Origin: Meconema thalassinum
Lineage: Eukaryota; Arthropoda; Insecta; Orthoptera; Tettigoniidae
Direction of reading: 5' to 3'
Length of the DNA stretch: 64,000 nucleotides
NCBI GenBank assembly: GCA_946902985.2
Contig: OX336390.1
Span: 529,498,861-529,562,860 of the forward strand
Below are positions 1-10,775 of the stretch, piece after piece. Every line of letters starts with the position of its first letter. Position 1 is the stretch's first letter. The translations under genes and the position numbers were made by a program. The notes under the pieces are model-generated. The model had not been told where the DNA came from and made no database searches. It was given only the letters and a program-made list of their open reading frames with translations.

Positions 1-84
1 TGCTTTGAAATATACTCACAACTGGAAAACTGCTGAGCCAGTCCACGTAAAATATGTTTGGCTAAAACAGTGTATGCTGACCAT

Positions 85-745
85 GATCCTCCCGCAGGTT
101 CCTTCTCCAAAGCTCTTGTAAATACAGGCAGTCTTACAGATGGTGCAATATATCCAAAGCACAAGAAGGGTAACCCACAAGATCCCGAGAACTTCCGACC
201 CTTTGACTGTCCCTCACTTCTTTACCAGCCTTATTACACCGATCATGAGCAACAAAAACAACCAGTGCTGCGAAACACTAGAATATTTTGTATTTGAGCA
301 GAATGGATGCATACGACGAACATTGCGTTACAAGGAACACTTATCATCTATTCCCTAATCTTGAAGCAATCTCAATCAAGAAATCGGAACCATTTTGATT
401 TGCGACATACAGTAGAAATGTAAGGCTTTTGACTCCGTACCCCACAACTAACTTATGAAAGTTCTGGGAAAGTACACGATTTCCAATCCATCAGAGAAAT
501 TGATATAGGCCTAAGTTGTATCTACCAAAGCGATTCGATTACGAGATTTTTCACTAAAAACACGCCTTTATGAGAGTTTTGTCATATCATAGTACAAATT
601 TGTATGAGCAGTATATTTGGCAACAGCGTGTATTGTCTTCTAAGGTAGGGGTAATGTACACTTACAAATATCTAGGTATCCAATAACATCTAGATATTCC
701 ACATGCCTCTAAAGAGAATTTTAACAATTACTATAAATCTAGATT
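85..745 (+). pseudogene. LINE reverse-transcriptase remnant
   Basis: Decayed piece of a non-LTR retrotransposon reverse transcriptase. An early segment reads HKKGNPQDPENFRPF, the usual fingers-region block before motif A (around 150-200). A shifted frame then gives SLITPIMSNK and FVFEQNGCIRR, matching the conserved stretch that normally reads Q-N-G-F-R. Motif A reads KAFDSVPHN at about 422-448, followed directly by a stop. Near 660-680 a YKYLGI block, typical of the region after the catalytic core, is visible. At least three frameshifts and several stops separate these blocks, so it cannot encode an enzyme. The clade cannot be fixed from this fragment, and no target-site duplication was found. 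Confidence 0.75.
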
Positions 746-819
746 CACGAGGATGCTGAACAGTAGTTGAATGCCAAAAGCGTTTTTAAAGCATGAACAC
801 TTGGGCAGTTTCCTATCCA

Positions 820-1340
820 GCGGCTTCGGTGGCACAGTTGGTAGCCTACTGAGCTTCTATGCCCAAGATCGCGGGTTCAAACCCGGCCGAAGTCGTCGGA
901 TTCTTAAGAGCCTTAAAAATCCCCCAGTATGCCTTCCTTCGGAGGGGAAGTAAAGACGGCGGTCCCATGTCATAGATTTATGGCATGATAAAGAACCTTC
1001 CACTAATTATACCTGTGTGAAGCTAAATTATATAGGTTAAGAATGTAAACAACGATGTTAGGTTACTACGTTTGTTGTCAGGAGCCGACTGCGGTGGCGT
1101 CTAGTAGCTTAGTTCTGAACTAGTAGTCGTTAACGGTGGCGTTTGGCGGCAAAAGTAGAAACTATTTGAAAAATTCAAAGTCTGCGGTCTTTACTTGAAT
1201 TAAAAAACAGATAACACACACTAATACAGTCATTACAATTAACACCGGTTATCAGACAGTTTCTACACATACCCAAAGTACACGGGGCTACATGACTGCG
1301 TTGTCGCAGCCCCTAAACTAAGGAACCAACCAACCAAAAG
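820..1340 (+). mobile_element. SINE family B, full-length copy
   Basis: About 520 bp tRNA-derived SINE. The head carries an A-box-like TGGCACAGTTGG and a B-box-like GGTTCAAACCC. The body includes CTTCGGAGGGGAAGTAAAG, and the 3' end carries CGCAGCCCCTAAACT then a short (AACC)n tail. A complete reverse-strand copy lies at 38991-39514, and partial copies at 5931-6240, 29385-29760 and 31974-32328. An 8 bp match AGTTTCCT occurs at 807-814 and 1339-1346 but is not tightly abutting, so it is weak evidence of a duplication. Confidence 0.85.
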
Positions 1341-1603
1341 TTTCCTCACTAATATTTTTTGGAGATTATCAAATAGTCAAACAAACCTCGAGGAACGTGA
1401 CATATTAACCTGTCGTTTGTTGATAGGGTACATTGCGAACATTCCCCAAAATCAACACACATGTTGGTCAGACCACAAAGAAAAGATCATGTGTTTTTCC
1501 TTTTAGGGGCTTGGACATATCGTGGCCATCAGCTGCCTTTACTTGGAATCTGACTGGATTTCTTGATAGAGGCAGTAATCGAACCAGGGAGAATTCTCAG
1601 TAC
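1341..1603. other. No gene; SINE-tail fragment
   Basis: Nothing coding is recognisable. A SINE-tail-like block (TTTTAGGGGCTTGGACAT, about 1500-1520) sits in otherwise unassigned sequence. Confidence 0.4.
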
Positions 1604-1752
1604 AGTTTACGCCACAGTTTTTGACCGGTCAGCCCCGGTTGTGCAGTCGTACACGTATGCTCTTTTCGCGCAACTGACAACTCACGTATCAATTGCACAT
1701 ACCTGAGGACCGACTGCGCAACCGGAGCTGACCGGCCATAGCGTGAACTGCA
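1604..1752. repeat. Short inverted repeat
   Basis: Two imperfect arms of about 45-50 bp (1604-1655 and 1708-1752) sharing GACCGGTCAGC and CCGGTTGTGCAGTCG-like blocks in opposite orientation, with about 55 bp between. It would fold into a hairpin. Its class is unknown; it may be a MITE or part of a foldback element. Confidence 0.65.
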
Positions 1753-2407
1753 AGTACCGCCTAAACTACGATGATAAAATGTAACCTAGGACTAGCCCAT
1801 ATTTCTGAAATTGGGCTAAGTAAACATTACAATTTCGAATGTGTTCTTTGACCAAACTGGCTTACTGACCCTCCCGATGTTAAAGGTTCGTTGTTGTTGA
1901 TTCATTTTACAGACATATTAGTCATCAGCCCCGTGTACCTTTGATATCAATGACATTGAAGCTAAAACACCAACGATCTTAAGAATCGAGGCTGAGCAAT
2001 CAGAATTCCCTGCCTTTACATTTCCACTGAAAATAACTTTCTGTTGGTGAGTGTTTTTTACGGCCTGACGCTTCAGGTATGTATACTGTAAGTGGGGTAT
2101 TATCTTACTGGTTCATTATTTGCGCAGGTGTGCTGTCACACCACGCCATGCATGACGCTTATCGCCAGCTAGAGTGCGGCCTTCAAGTATGAATCACGAG
2201 AGGGCTGAATTTAGAAGCAACCGCATAAAATAAAGTTAAGGGGAAAATCGGGGTAGTGCTTCATTTACAACCATTTAGAGAGCATGTTGTTGATTTTTGA
2301 TTTGATGAATTTGGGCATTGTGGTCATTTAGCTCCATTAGTTATATACCTTGCCCGGTATCCAACCTGGGACTATGTTTCCCTAGTGATTCAACTTGTAA
2401 ATCCCTT
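1753..2407. other. No gene; SINE-tail fragment
   Basis: No coding signal. TCATCAGCCCCGTGTAC near 1922-1938 is the tail block found in the family-C SINEs, in reverse orientation. Confidence 0.4.
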
Positions 2408-2440
2408 TATTATTATTATCATTATTATTATTATTATTAC
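2408..2440. repeat. (TTA)n microsatellite
   Basis: Slightly impure ATT/TTA triplet run. Confidence 0.9.
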
Positions 2441-2639
2441 TATCCTACTTTTCTCATTTTGCAAAAATGAGCAATATACCATCTTTTTGGAAGCCTTCAC
2501 AGAGAGGTTATGGCTGCTTGAGCATTTAGCTCTCTCAGTAAAGAGGCGCAGGTACGCTTCATAAAAATGAGGTAGCACGCAGTTCGCTACTCCTGTGGGG
2601 GTCTGGGTACGGACACCAAGAGCCCGCTGATGAGCCAGC

Positions 2640-2710
2640 TTGGTTTCCTAGGCGAAACCCCACACAAGACACGGCATAAAACTAGAAATATTGCTGAGTT
2701 TTAAGAACGA
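2640..2710. repeat. Short dispersed repeat
   Basis: The block CCCCACACAAGACACGGC followed by AAAACTAGAAA.TTGCTGAG recurs near 48298-48345 next to a LINE fragment. It may be a piece of that LINE, but no protein match is readable here. Confidence 0.5.
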
Positions 2711-2833
2711 TGTTGATTCGACTCGACTGTCCACGCGTAAATGTATCTCATCTCCATGAGTCATGCAAGCAGTTGCAGCATGTCTGGTGAGCGCTTCTGA
2801 GGTAGAGATAGGAAAAGGAAACAGAGGCGCATG

Positions 2834-2834
<1 letters not shown>

Positions 2835-2887
<53 letters not shown>
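2835..2887. repeat. (TTA)n microsatellite
   Basis: Perfect ATT/TTA triplet run of about 50 bp. Confidence 0.95.
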
Positions 2888-2889
<2 letters not shown>

Positions 2890-3904
2890 TCTATGTAATG
2901 CCTGGGTACTTAGTATGGTTCTCACAGGCTCAAAAAAGTTGAAAACGTCTGTCCTACTGGATGTGCCAGGAAATCAGTCACCCTTTATCAACAATCATCG
3001 GTAGCTCGTGAGGCTTGTTGGATTTTCTTCCATGTAGAAGCCTAGAAGGATACCCGTATGCAGGCCAATAAAGGAGTGAAGCGATGACCTCCACGGGAAT
3101 TTGACACATATCGTCATAAGTGTTAAGTTTATGTTGTGATGAAGAGCACGATACAGGACCCAGTGGAGGAGAGTTCCCGTCAACTGACGTCCCGACAACA
3201 AGTGTCTGGACACAAGGACAATAGGAACACGGGATGTCTTTTTATTTTTGTAAATAAAAGAAACCATTGCACTCACTATTGGCTGTCTCCAACGTCAATT
3301 GGGAGAACTCTCTATTTTTACGCCGGATTTATTCATGGATGAGATGTAATAGGGTGAACATAAATCAGTTCCATGAAAGAGCAGACGTTATTAGGGGCGT
3401 GCCCAGAGGGAGGCTGATGGGCCTGCAGTTTTCTCAAAATACTTCCGAAATTTATATAAAAAAGATACAGTCAGTCTGAGAGACTAGTCTTTATATCATT
3501 GCAAATGACGCATGCTACAAATGCTATGTTAGAATGACTCAGCTCGCTTCGCTCGAAGCCCCAGGACTCTTTCAACAGACTCCATTACCCATTAACTTAG
3601 GCTTCCCGCGCGGGGAACGGAGAGCGAGAGGTTCACTCTGCTGCATGACGTCCCGCACTCTCCGTCTCCGTATCGCACAACGCCAGACCCCAGGAGGAAA
3701 CTCAGACTCGGTGCATATGCACTGAACAACATGATGACGTCATACACGCCGTAACCGTAACGCATAACGGTAGACCAAAGCATAACGATGAGGTCGACAA
3801 GATCATTTGAAATGATAAAATAGACTTTAGAAGGAACATTTTGTTGAACATTATTTTGATTTTATCACAACAAATATTTTCCTGAATATTAGTAAACCAC
3901 TAAC
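2888..3904. other. Unassigned sequence, no gene
   Basis: Contains only short chance reading frames on both strands. No domain, repeat with another copy in the window, or terminal structure was recognised. Confidence 0.4.
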
Positions 3905-4185
3905 GTAACTGAGCGGACCACAGATGGGCTCGTTAGATGACCCCATGGAGATCCGAGGGTCGATTTCCAGTGCTGATAGCAGCTATCCTCGAAGTGGTTT
4001 ATCGTGGTTTCACCCCATTTCTATTCCAGGCAATTGCTGGGATGGTTCCTAACGTACGTAAGGCCACGGCTGCCTCATTCCAAAACATATCCCCAATTTA
4101 CAAATATACACACTAGTACGGTCATCACAATAATATAGATTAACACACTAATTCCATACTTATCCTAAACAAAGGCCTATATGAC
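3905..4185 (+). mobile_element. SINE family C, diverged copy
   Basis: A tRNA-like head (GAGCGGACCACAGATGGGC, then GGGTCGATTTCCAG as a B-box-like block) is followed by the shared central block, here AAGTGGTTTATCGTGG. The tail has AATTTACAAATATACACAC and TATATGACCACGATATCGC. Order and spacing match the clearer copy at 16543-16875. Confidence 0.65.
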
Positions 4186-4286
4186 CACGATATCGCTCCC
4201 CATAAAATAAGCAAAAACAACAATATTTTAATATCAACAGTAGACCTATCATTTTATTGTGATTTAGGTCGTGATTCTTTAAATAC

Positions 4287-4287
<1 letters not shown>

Positions 4288-4320
<33 letters not shown>
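4288..4320. repeat. (TTAG)n microsatellite
   Basis: Eight TTAG units. This is a four-base repeat, not the five-base TTAGG insect telomere repeat. Confidence 0.95.
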
Positions 4321-5294
4321 TTGTTTTAAGGGGCGGAACAGGGACGTCATCTGCTCCTCTTTAAATAGTGCTGATTTATATTGATGTATTTAACCCCCTC
4401 GACCCGACGCGCTGATCACGCGTCACCCCAATATCTGCATGCCAAATGGCTGGGCAGCGGTCGCTTGGTCGGCCTTAGCCCGTCATGGGCTGTATAGTGC
4501 CAGGGGTTGACTTGATTTAACCCCCTCCTAAAATAAATCCTGGTTACGCGCCTGGAGGATGTTGACTTGAACAGTGATCTGCACCGTTCGCCTTGCATGT
4601 TAGTCCAGTTGCCTACGCTCGGGGCGGAACACAGTATCATGTTCGGTCCGAAAGGCGCTCTGAATCTGCCAAATGGCCTTCCTCCCACTCCACTCGTAAG
4701 AGAGCGGAAGTGTTTCTACAAGCCTATATTTTGGCGCGCATCCAGTCCTCGTGCCCGCGCCTAGCGTTTGTTTTGTTTTTAAGAAACATCCGCTGCAAGC
4801 CCATCCGTCGTCACTCGTGCATTAACTGGCGGCTTCTGTTAAGAGCGCGTGTGATGCTGTCCAGGCCTCGGGGAGCGTGACGGAGCTCCTCAAATCTCAT
4901 CATCCAACGGTCCTGCTTCGTGGCTAAGTTGGACATTGGTCACAGTCGACTCGAGTTCGATTCCTGGCCGAGTTATGGGATTTTTACTTCGTATGACGCA
5001 TGCGTTCGTTTAGCTTGGAGACAGGGTGTTTGTAACGTCTTTACCAGTGGGTGTTGAGGGTGAGGGGCGGGTGCAGATACAGAGGAAGTCACAGTGCTGT
5101 CTGCTAACAGGGGATCATGGAGGGTGACACGTTTACACACAGAGGTTTGCAGACCAGACTGGACGCTGAGAGGCAAAACAAGTTTAATGAAAATGAAAAT
5201 GATTTTGAGGTGGGAGATGAGCTACTCACCTTAACGCGTACATCAGGTTAGCATCCCACTTGTTTATTTACGGCCTTACTACAACAATACCATT
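4321..5294. other. No gene; one SINE-like fragment
   Basis: GC-richer than its surroundings around 4380-4900, which creates several chance open frames on both strands, none with a recognisable domain. A tRNA-like block with GAGTTCGATTCCTGG (about 4953-4968) is probably a SINE remnant. Confidence 0.4.
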
Positions 5295-5824
5295 GAGTTA
5301 ATGCTCGCGAATATACACCACCTGTCTGAAAATTTCGGTTAATGGGTCGATACTACTAACGGATTGTTGGCTTACCTGAAACAGCCGTTACTGTCCGTCG
5401 AAGCAATCCCCGTGGATGGTTATGCACTGCTTAGAACGGCTGTACAAGTCCTGGAAACTCCTGGCATCGTCTTCTTTAGGAATAGCCTTCAGTTTGGGTC
5501 GTCAAAACTCTAAATTGAAAGCACGAGAGAACCGTGAATTTATGCAACCTGCCTTGCACACCTGATAGACAGGCGGCAGTGAGAAGGTTTAATTTATGCA
5601 ACCTAACGTGCATACCTGTTCGACGGGTGGCAGTGAGAATGGTGAATGTTCCGTGAAATGGAATGATCCTGATAACCATCGTCACGGGTGACGAGACCTG
5701 GTGCCTGAGGTACGACCTCGAAGGCAAGCGTCAAAGTATGGAGTATCGGGGTCCAGGGTCGTGGAAAAGCCCTGAAGGGCCAGAAGTTTTCGGACATTTC
5801 GGACATCCAACGTAATTTATTTAT

Positions 5825-5930
5825 CGTATGGCTTTTAGTTCCGGGAGTGTCCGAGGACATGTTCGGCTCGCCTGAGTCTGTAGCTGCTTCCAGCGGATAC
5901 CCTAAAGGGTGAGCTACAAGTTCCGTTCAA
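5825..5930 (-). repeat. SINE family F fragment
   Basis: The block CTTTTAGTTCCGGGAGTG then TCCGAGGACATGTTCGGCTC is repeated with few changes near 17016-17110, where it joins a fuller SINE-like unit. Confidence 0.65.
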
Positions 5931-6240
5931 TTTCAAGTAGTTCCAACTTTCGCCATCAAATATCAAAGATACCTAGTGGTGAACGTTGGAACTTTGATAG
6001 AGCGTTCTGACGAAATCTGACCTAACAAATTTTGCTTTACACAAGTTTAGTCTGTGAAAGGATCTTTTACATGCCATAAATCTATGACATGGGACCGCCA
6101 GCTTTACTTCCCCTCCGAAGGAAGGCATACTGAAGGATTTTTAACGCTCTTAAAAAATCCGACGACTTCGGCCAGGTTTGAACCCGCTATCTTGGTCATA
6201 GCAGTTCAGCATGCTACCGACTACGCCACCGAAGCCGCAT
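5931..6240 (-). mobile_element. SINE family B, partial copy
   Basis: The reverse-strand head (GCGGCTTCGGTGGCGTAGTC read from about 6240 downward) with B-box GGTTCAAACC and the CTTCGGAGGGGAAGTAAAG body is clear. The distal part resembles 29600-29760 more than the full-length copies, suggesting a subfamily. It lies inside the 5295-6445 foldback element. Confidence 0.75.
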
Positions 6241-6445
6241 CCAACGTAATATGACGACCCAACTGAAGGCTATCCCTCAGGAAGACTATGCCAGGACTTG
6301 TACAGCCGTTCTAAGAAGTGCATAACCATCCACGGGGATTACTTCGAAGGATAGTAACGGCTGTTACAGGTAAGCCAACAATCCGTTCGTAATATCGACC
6401 CATTCTCCGAACTTTTCAGACAGAGGGTGTAGTAGAAATCATTAG

Positions 6446-7025
6446 CAGCAGTGCCATTTCAATGATCGCAACTATAGTAGGCTATAACGAACTTCACAAA
6501 TGCGAATAACACTACCTAACGTTTGGACAGGAAGTGTCTAATAGGGACTAAGAATAGATTCTATACGTGTCAGTCTTACACCATGGCTCTCGGAAACATT
6601 ACTAAGGTCTCTGCTGTTGCGTCAGTCAAGCTGCCCAGTGGCTGGCTCGATTCCCAGACTGGTACACTTCGACATATTATGGTCTGTATGGAAGGAAGCA
6701 GAGTACCAAGCACATTCAGTGTAGCAAGTGATCGAAATGTGGCTTACCTTGGTTTATAAAGGTTTCAGCACGACGTGACGGTGTAAAGGCAGTCTTGCAC
6801 ATTGTAACATGTGAGGGCTTGAACGAGGTACACTCAGCCTCTTAAGACAAACCTGAGAAAAGGTGGGTTCTATTCCCACCTCAGTCTGTCTCAAAGACAA
6901 CGTAAATAATACGCGCTAGACGTTTACTACTCAATTCCGGCTCTTCCGCCTCGACAGTTAATAGCCGTGTCAGAGCTTTAAATCATGGTTAACGGTATTC
7001 ATTTAACTTTCTATCATTAGAGATC
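6446..7025. other. No gene; SINE-body fragment
   Basis: Only a SINE-body fragment is recognised, at about 6820-6890: GTACACTCAGCCTCTTAAGA followed by GTGGGTTCTATTCCCACCTC. The rest is unassigned. Confidence 0.4.
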
Positions 7026-7032
7026 GAACACC

Positions 7033-7136
7033 ATAAGGTGTAGTGGCTAGCATTCTTGACTGTCACCTTGGAGGTTCGAGTTCGATTCCCGGCTCTGCCA
7101 TCTTGGAAGTGGCTTTTCCATTTCTCTCAAGAGAAG
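7033..7136 (+). mobile_element. SINE family C, head and short body
   Basis: The tRNA-like head GGTGTAGTGGCTAGC and the B box GAGTTCGATTCCCGG are well preserved, followed by the start of the central block (GAAGTGGCTTTTCC). The copy stops at a TTA microsatellite. Confidence 0.75.
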
Positions 7137-7170
7137 TACTATTATTATTATTATTATCATCATCAATATT
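7137..7170. repeat. (TTA)n microsatellite
   Basis: ATT run grading into ATC; it bounds the LINE tail that follows. Confidence 0.9.
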
Positions 7171-7179
7171 ATTTGCGTA

Positions 7180-7491
7180 CATTCCCCTTTAAGGAGGTAG
7201 ATAAAAAAAACAAAAATCTAGCTTTTGGTGGTGGCTCTTTTCTTCATTTTATCTTCCCAAACACCTTTCATCCGTTCACTGTGTGCCTTCTTCTCTTCAT
7301 CTGTCCATTTAGGTTACGCCTATTTTTTTTGAGTTGTAATCTAAATTCAAATTTCTGTTTACTGATTATTTCTCTACAAATGCTGCGGCCGTGAACTTCT
7401 TCTATGGTGAAATGTAATTGTTGTAATTCTTCCATAGTTTCTTTGTACCAAGAAGTACCCAATTTCAACGTAGAAATTATGTTGAATATTC
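7180..7491 (-). pseudogene. RTE-like LINE C-terminal tail
   Basis: The reverse-strand frame reads KRIFNIISTLKLGTSWYKE and, later, LKKNRRNLNGQMKRRRHTVN. These align in order with the C-terminus of the better copy at 45575-46259 (KRILTYLRKLKVTTVWVTQ ... EERRVRHSEMMKEFW). This is the basic tail after the reverse transcriptase and has no catalytic residues. It is bounded on both sides by TTA arrays (7137-7170 and 7492-7556), as are other copies of this family. Confidence 0.7.
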
Positions 7492-7556
7492 TTTTATTAT
7501 TATAATTATTGTTATTATTATTATTAGTAGTAGTAGTAGTAGTAGTAGTAGTATTA
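7492..7556. repeat. (TTA)n/(TAG)n compound microsatellite
   Basis: TTA units followed by about nine TAG units. Confidence 0.9.
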
Positions 7557-7859
7557 TCGTCGCAGGAAACACTATTCAATTTGGCTCATAAACATGTCTG
7601 CCACACGGCATGATTAAACCTATAGCTTCAGATTACGTCTATAATTCCAATTACTTAGTTTTTTGGTACTATATCAGGGATATGCATGGAACAATCGCCT
7701 ATCGTGTTGCTTGGCGTTAGTAATGGGGTCGAATATAGAGAAATATTAGGTGCAGAAGACTCACTCTGCATACATTTAAATATATATTTATATTATTCTC
7801 TTTCATGGAGTGGCAGATGACGTCGCTGTTCTGCCCCTTAATTCAGCAACCATCATCAT
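7557..7859. other. Unassigned sequence
   Basis: AT-rich; no gene or recognised repeat seen. Confidence 0.4.
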
Positions 7860-8220
7860 CATCCATTTAATGAAAAAATGAAAATCCACAGCCTGCTTCC
7901 AGTCTCCGACCGGGTTAGGAATGGAATGAATGAAGCCCCCATCTAGCGGCGAGGATATGAACTGTGCCGGCTGCCGAGGCCTGACGCACTCCTCTGGGGC
8001 AATGATTAAATGAATGACAGATGAAATGAAATGATAGTGGAGAGTGTTGCTGGAATGAAATTTTGACAGGGAAAACCGGAGTACCCGGAGAAAAACCTGT
8101 CTGCCTCCGTTTTGTCCAGCACAGATCTCACATGGAGTGACTGGGATTTGAACCACGGACCCAGCGGTGAGAGGCCGGCGTGCTGCCGCCTAAGCCACGG
8201 AGGCTTCCATCCATTTAATG
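7860..8220 (-). mobile_element. SINE family A copy with 13 bp target-site duplication
   Basis: The element occupies 7873-8207. On the reverse strand it starts GCCTCCGTGGCTTAGGCGGC (A-box-like TGGCTTAGGCGG), with B box GGTTCAAATCC about 50 bp on. The body contains GGTACTCCGGTTTTCCC, and the 3' end is GGATTTTCATT. The flanks carry a perfect duplication CATCCATTTAATG at 7860-7872 and 8208-8220, the mark of LINE-assisted retroposition. Four other copies are in the window. Confidence 0.95.
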
Positions 8221-8348
8221 GAATTGTTATAAACATATATTTATATTCTATTTCTGAGGTTTGACTTACCGAGGAGATTTCTCTGAGTTGATAAGGTGGT
8301 CAGTCCTTCTCAATCCAATAGAATAATTTGAAAATGGATATCATGTTA

Positions 8349-8390
<42 letters not shown>

Positions 8391-8418
8391 TGGCCTACTA
8401 CTAATAATAATTATAATA
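8349..8418. repeat. (TAA)n microsatellite
   Basis: A 42 bp TAA run plus a second short run after a 9 bp interruption. It bounds the R4/Dong-like LINE fragment on its 5' side. Confidence 0.95.
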
Positions 8419-8429
8419 AGCTAGCGTGG

Positions 8430-9130
8430 GACTCATTATAAAGATGCGTCAGTGCAATATACTTTTGCAGATTCGGTTTCCCAACATCGGAAACTGTTCA
8501 GCAAATCATTCCAGGTTGTCGCCATTTCGCAGGCACAGAATATAGGGATGGACATGATTTTGTTGCCAATATAGTAAATCAAGAACTGGCTATACACCTT
8601 CAACTGCTGAAACAAGAGAAAGTGCCGTACTATAAATATGCCCCAGAAACTGTAGTCTACTGGAAAATGACAACTTGTACTGGAATCGTACTGTATTGAC
8701 AGACCAATCAGCCGTGCACAACAGATCTGATCTGGTTCTTGTTGACAAATGCATGAAGCACACCACCTTCATAGATGTGGTAATCCCAAACAGCGGCAAC
8801 ATACTAATAAAACATGTTGTAAAGCTGTCAAAATACAGAGAGCTTTCAGATCTGAGAAGGAAGCAATGGCACAAGACAGGACAGTTCCTATGACCACCTC
8901 CAGCTTTGGCGCGATTCCGAACAACTTAAAGGAATCTCTCACAGAATTTAAATTACACCCAGATTATGACAGTCATACTTTCAACATGTCGCATAGTAAG
9001 GTTATTCTGGGGTAATCAAGTCTGAAGGAGTGAGTGAGTAATGCTTCTACAGAATGGAGTCACCGAGCGATTGTAAATTTGCTCCTTATGATGTATATAT
9101 TTCCTGCAAATATGCTGGTGCATGCGCAAA
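8430..9130 (+). pseudogene. R4/Dong-like LINE 3' end (zinc knuckle plus endonuclease)
   Basis: C-terminal part of a LINE that uses a restriction-like endonuclease. The frame starting near 8468 reads C-R-F-G-F-P-T-S-E-T-V then PGCRHF, a cysteine knuckle, followed by VPYYKYAPE. After a frameshift near 8665 it continues LYWNRTVLTDQSAVHNRSDL and FIDVVIPNSGN, matching the endonuclease core of the copies at 36298 and 43052. Those copies read N-R-P-D where this one reads N-R-S-D, so a likely active-site proline is lost. Stops follow near 8890. The 3' untranslated part runs into a TAA tail. The clade call is inference from domain order; the TAA association is discussed under findings. Confidence 0.75.
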
Positions 9131-9163
9131 ATAAATAATAATAATCATAATAATAATAGTAAT
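9131..9163. repeat. (TAA)n tail/microsatellite
   Basis: Impure TAA run directly after the LINE 3' end. Confidence 0.85.
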
Positions 9164-9828
9164 CCATTTCTTGAGATGAGGACAGATCATAACTAATATT
9201 GTCTGTGCCACTATAGCAGACCAGAGACGGCTGGGCGGTAACATAAAATTTAACTGGCGCCACTGAGGGAAATTTGCGTGTAGGCGATCGCCCTTCAGCC
9301 TACACACAGCAGCAGGTACTGGCTGCTGAGCATAACGATGGTGTTTGTTTAAGGTGCCTTCAGTATATAAAGAAGATTTTAATAATGTGAACATTATGGT
9401 TCAACTGAGAGAGATTTGTCTACAAGCATTCATCCTTTAAACTTGATGGCAGAATGATAAAGCGACGTGATAATTAAATAAAACAATACAGTAGAGGGCT
9501 AAATCAGATATTGTCTACAGGCGTAAGGAAGGAACCAGACTCAAAACCTAATTTAAGGAATAATGAATTTGCACAATTTGTAGAGTAACACTAGGATGGT
9601 GTTCTTGATGTCAAATACGACCTTAAAATTATTTTGTTATAGTAATTGAATACTTAAGTCATTTACTACAAAAACTGCAGCAGTACTGTTGCTTGTTTTC
9701 ATGGACACACAGTTATCAGACAATTTCAACACACACACAAGTACATGAGGCTAATGACTAAGATGTCTTAACCACTTAAAATGAATTAACACGGCAACTA
9801 AAACCATAAGTTATAATGGACATTAAAC
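9164..9828. other. No gene; one local duplicated block
   Basis: A block at about 9515-9640 (AGGCGTAAGGAAGGAACCAG ... TTCTTGATGTCAAATACGACC) recurs at about 10540-10680 with roughly 80% similarity. It probably belongs to the hairpin-capped family beginning at 9829. Otherwise unassigned. Confidence 0.5.
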
Positions 9829-10760
9829 CTTTTTGGCCTATTTTCATGATCTGAAATAAGTTGTAGGCTTAAGAGGTCACCTTTTGTCCGTGTCTGTATG
9901 TGTATGGGTGTGAGTCCCTAATAAAACCTAAAGGCTGGAGAGATTTCTATGAAACATCTTGCCTTCCAAATTTTAATAAGTGCCACCAATCCAACATGGC
10001 GGCCCTTGAAATACTTCACCGGCATTCAATATCTCCAAGACGGTTACTGCTACAAACCTTACATTTTGTATGATGATAGGGGCTACTAAAGTAAGTTCAC
10101 CTATCTGACTTTCAAGATCCAAATAAGCACAAAACCATCATGCGTCCACACGAATTTAAATATTTAAATGGGCTTCCCTCGTGACTTAATTATCCGAGCA
10201 CAGTGAGACTTGTTATGATAAATAGTAGTGACGTTTAATTCAGTTCAATTATAATGAAAAATCAACATAGCGAATGTGCGAAATTTCAAAATGCCTTATG
10301 TCTAAGTCAAACGAACGAGGTGAAAATTTGTATAATGAACCACCATAATAATTTTTCTCTGCTCACTGCTGATATATAATTCTTTGGATTGCATGTAGGC
10401 CTAATAAAATCCATTATGGTGGCCATGGTAAAGATTTCACAGGCTCTCAGTGTCTACAAAATGATTTCAGCAGTGAAACTGCAATTTTGTGTGATAATTG
10501 AGAACATATATGTGACTTCCAAAATCCTGATAAATAAAATCAACACAGGCGTACGGAAGGAACCAGGAAAATGTTCTAAAAGACCCAAAACTAATTTAAG
10601 GTATAAATGAAACTGAACAATTTATAGAGAGACACTGAGATGGTTATCTTCTTGATGTCAATAAAGACCTTAAAACACCTGAGGGCCAAACACAATTTAA
10701 ATATTTAAAATGGTTTTCCTGGCGATCTACTCACGCGAGAACTTTTTATGGCACAGTGAA
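9829..10760 (+). mobile_element. Hairpin-capped ~146 bp-monomer element (H family), copy 1
   Basis: It starts with a degenerate hairpin (GGCCTATTTTCATGATCTGA ... TTGTAGGCTTAAGAGGTCACC), then TTTTGTCCGTGTCTGTATGTG. Monomers follow, each carrying an ATGGCGGC- or ATGGTGGC-type box with the phrase TCCAACATGGCGGCC, and a 'gtgtgATaattgAGAACAT'-like interval. The same order occurs in the copies at 24262, 26230, 32425, 52855, 54263 and 60150. The 3' hairpin is missing; the copy ends at a SINE. No reading frame is conserved among copies, so it is non-coding and non-autonomous. Confidence 0.7.
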
Positions 10761-10775
10761 TCTAGTTACTGTTGT

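Larger units (their letters stand above)
5295..6445. mobile_element. Foldback-type element with ~170 bp inverted arms
   Basis: The left arm (about 5295-5490) and right arm (about 6265-6445) are reverse complements over roughly 170 bp with few mismatches. Shared blocks include AATGGGTCGATA, ACGGATTGTTGGCTTACCTG and CGTGGATGGTTATGCACT. The 0.8 kb interior has a tandemly repeated short block (CCTGCCTTGCACACC / CCTAACGTGCATACC near 5550-5640) and a reverse-strand SINE-B fragment. No transposase reading frame is present. It is likely a non-autonomous DNA transposon or foldback element; the superfamily is unknown. Confidence 0.7.

Noticed and set aside
807..1346. 8 bp AGTTTCCT as a duplication of SINE B copy 1
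   Set aside because: Not adjacent to the element head (about 5 bp gap) and short; kept only as a weak hint.
4288..4320. Interstitial telomere repeat
   Set aside because: The unit is TTAG, not TTAGG, and the run is short.
4416..4880. Cluster of overlapping open frames on both strands
   Set aside because: Caused by local GC richness; none shows a domain or homologous copy.
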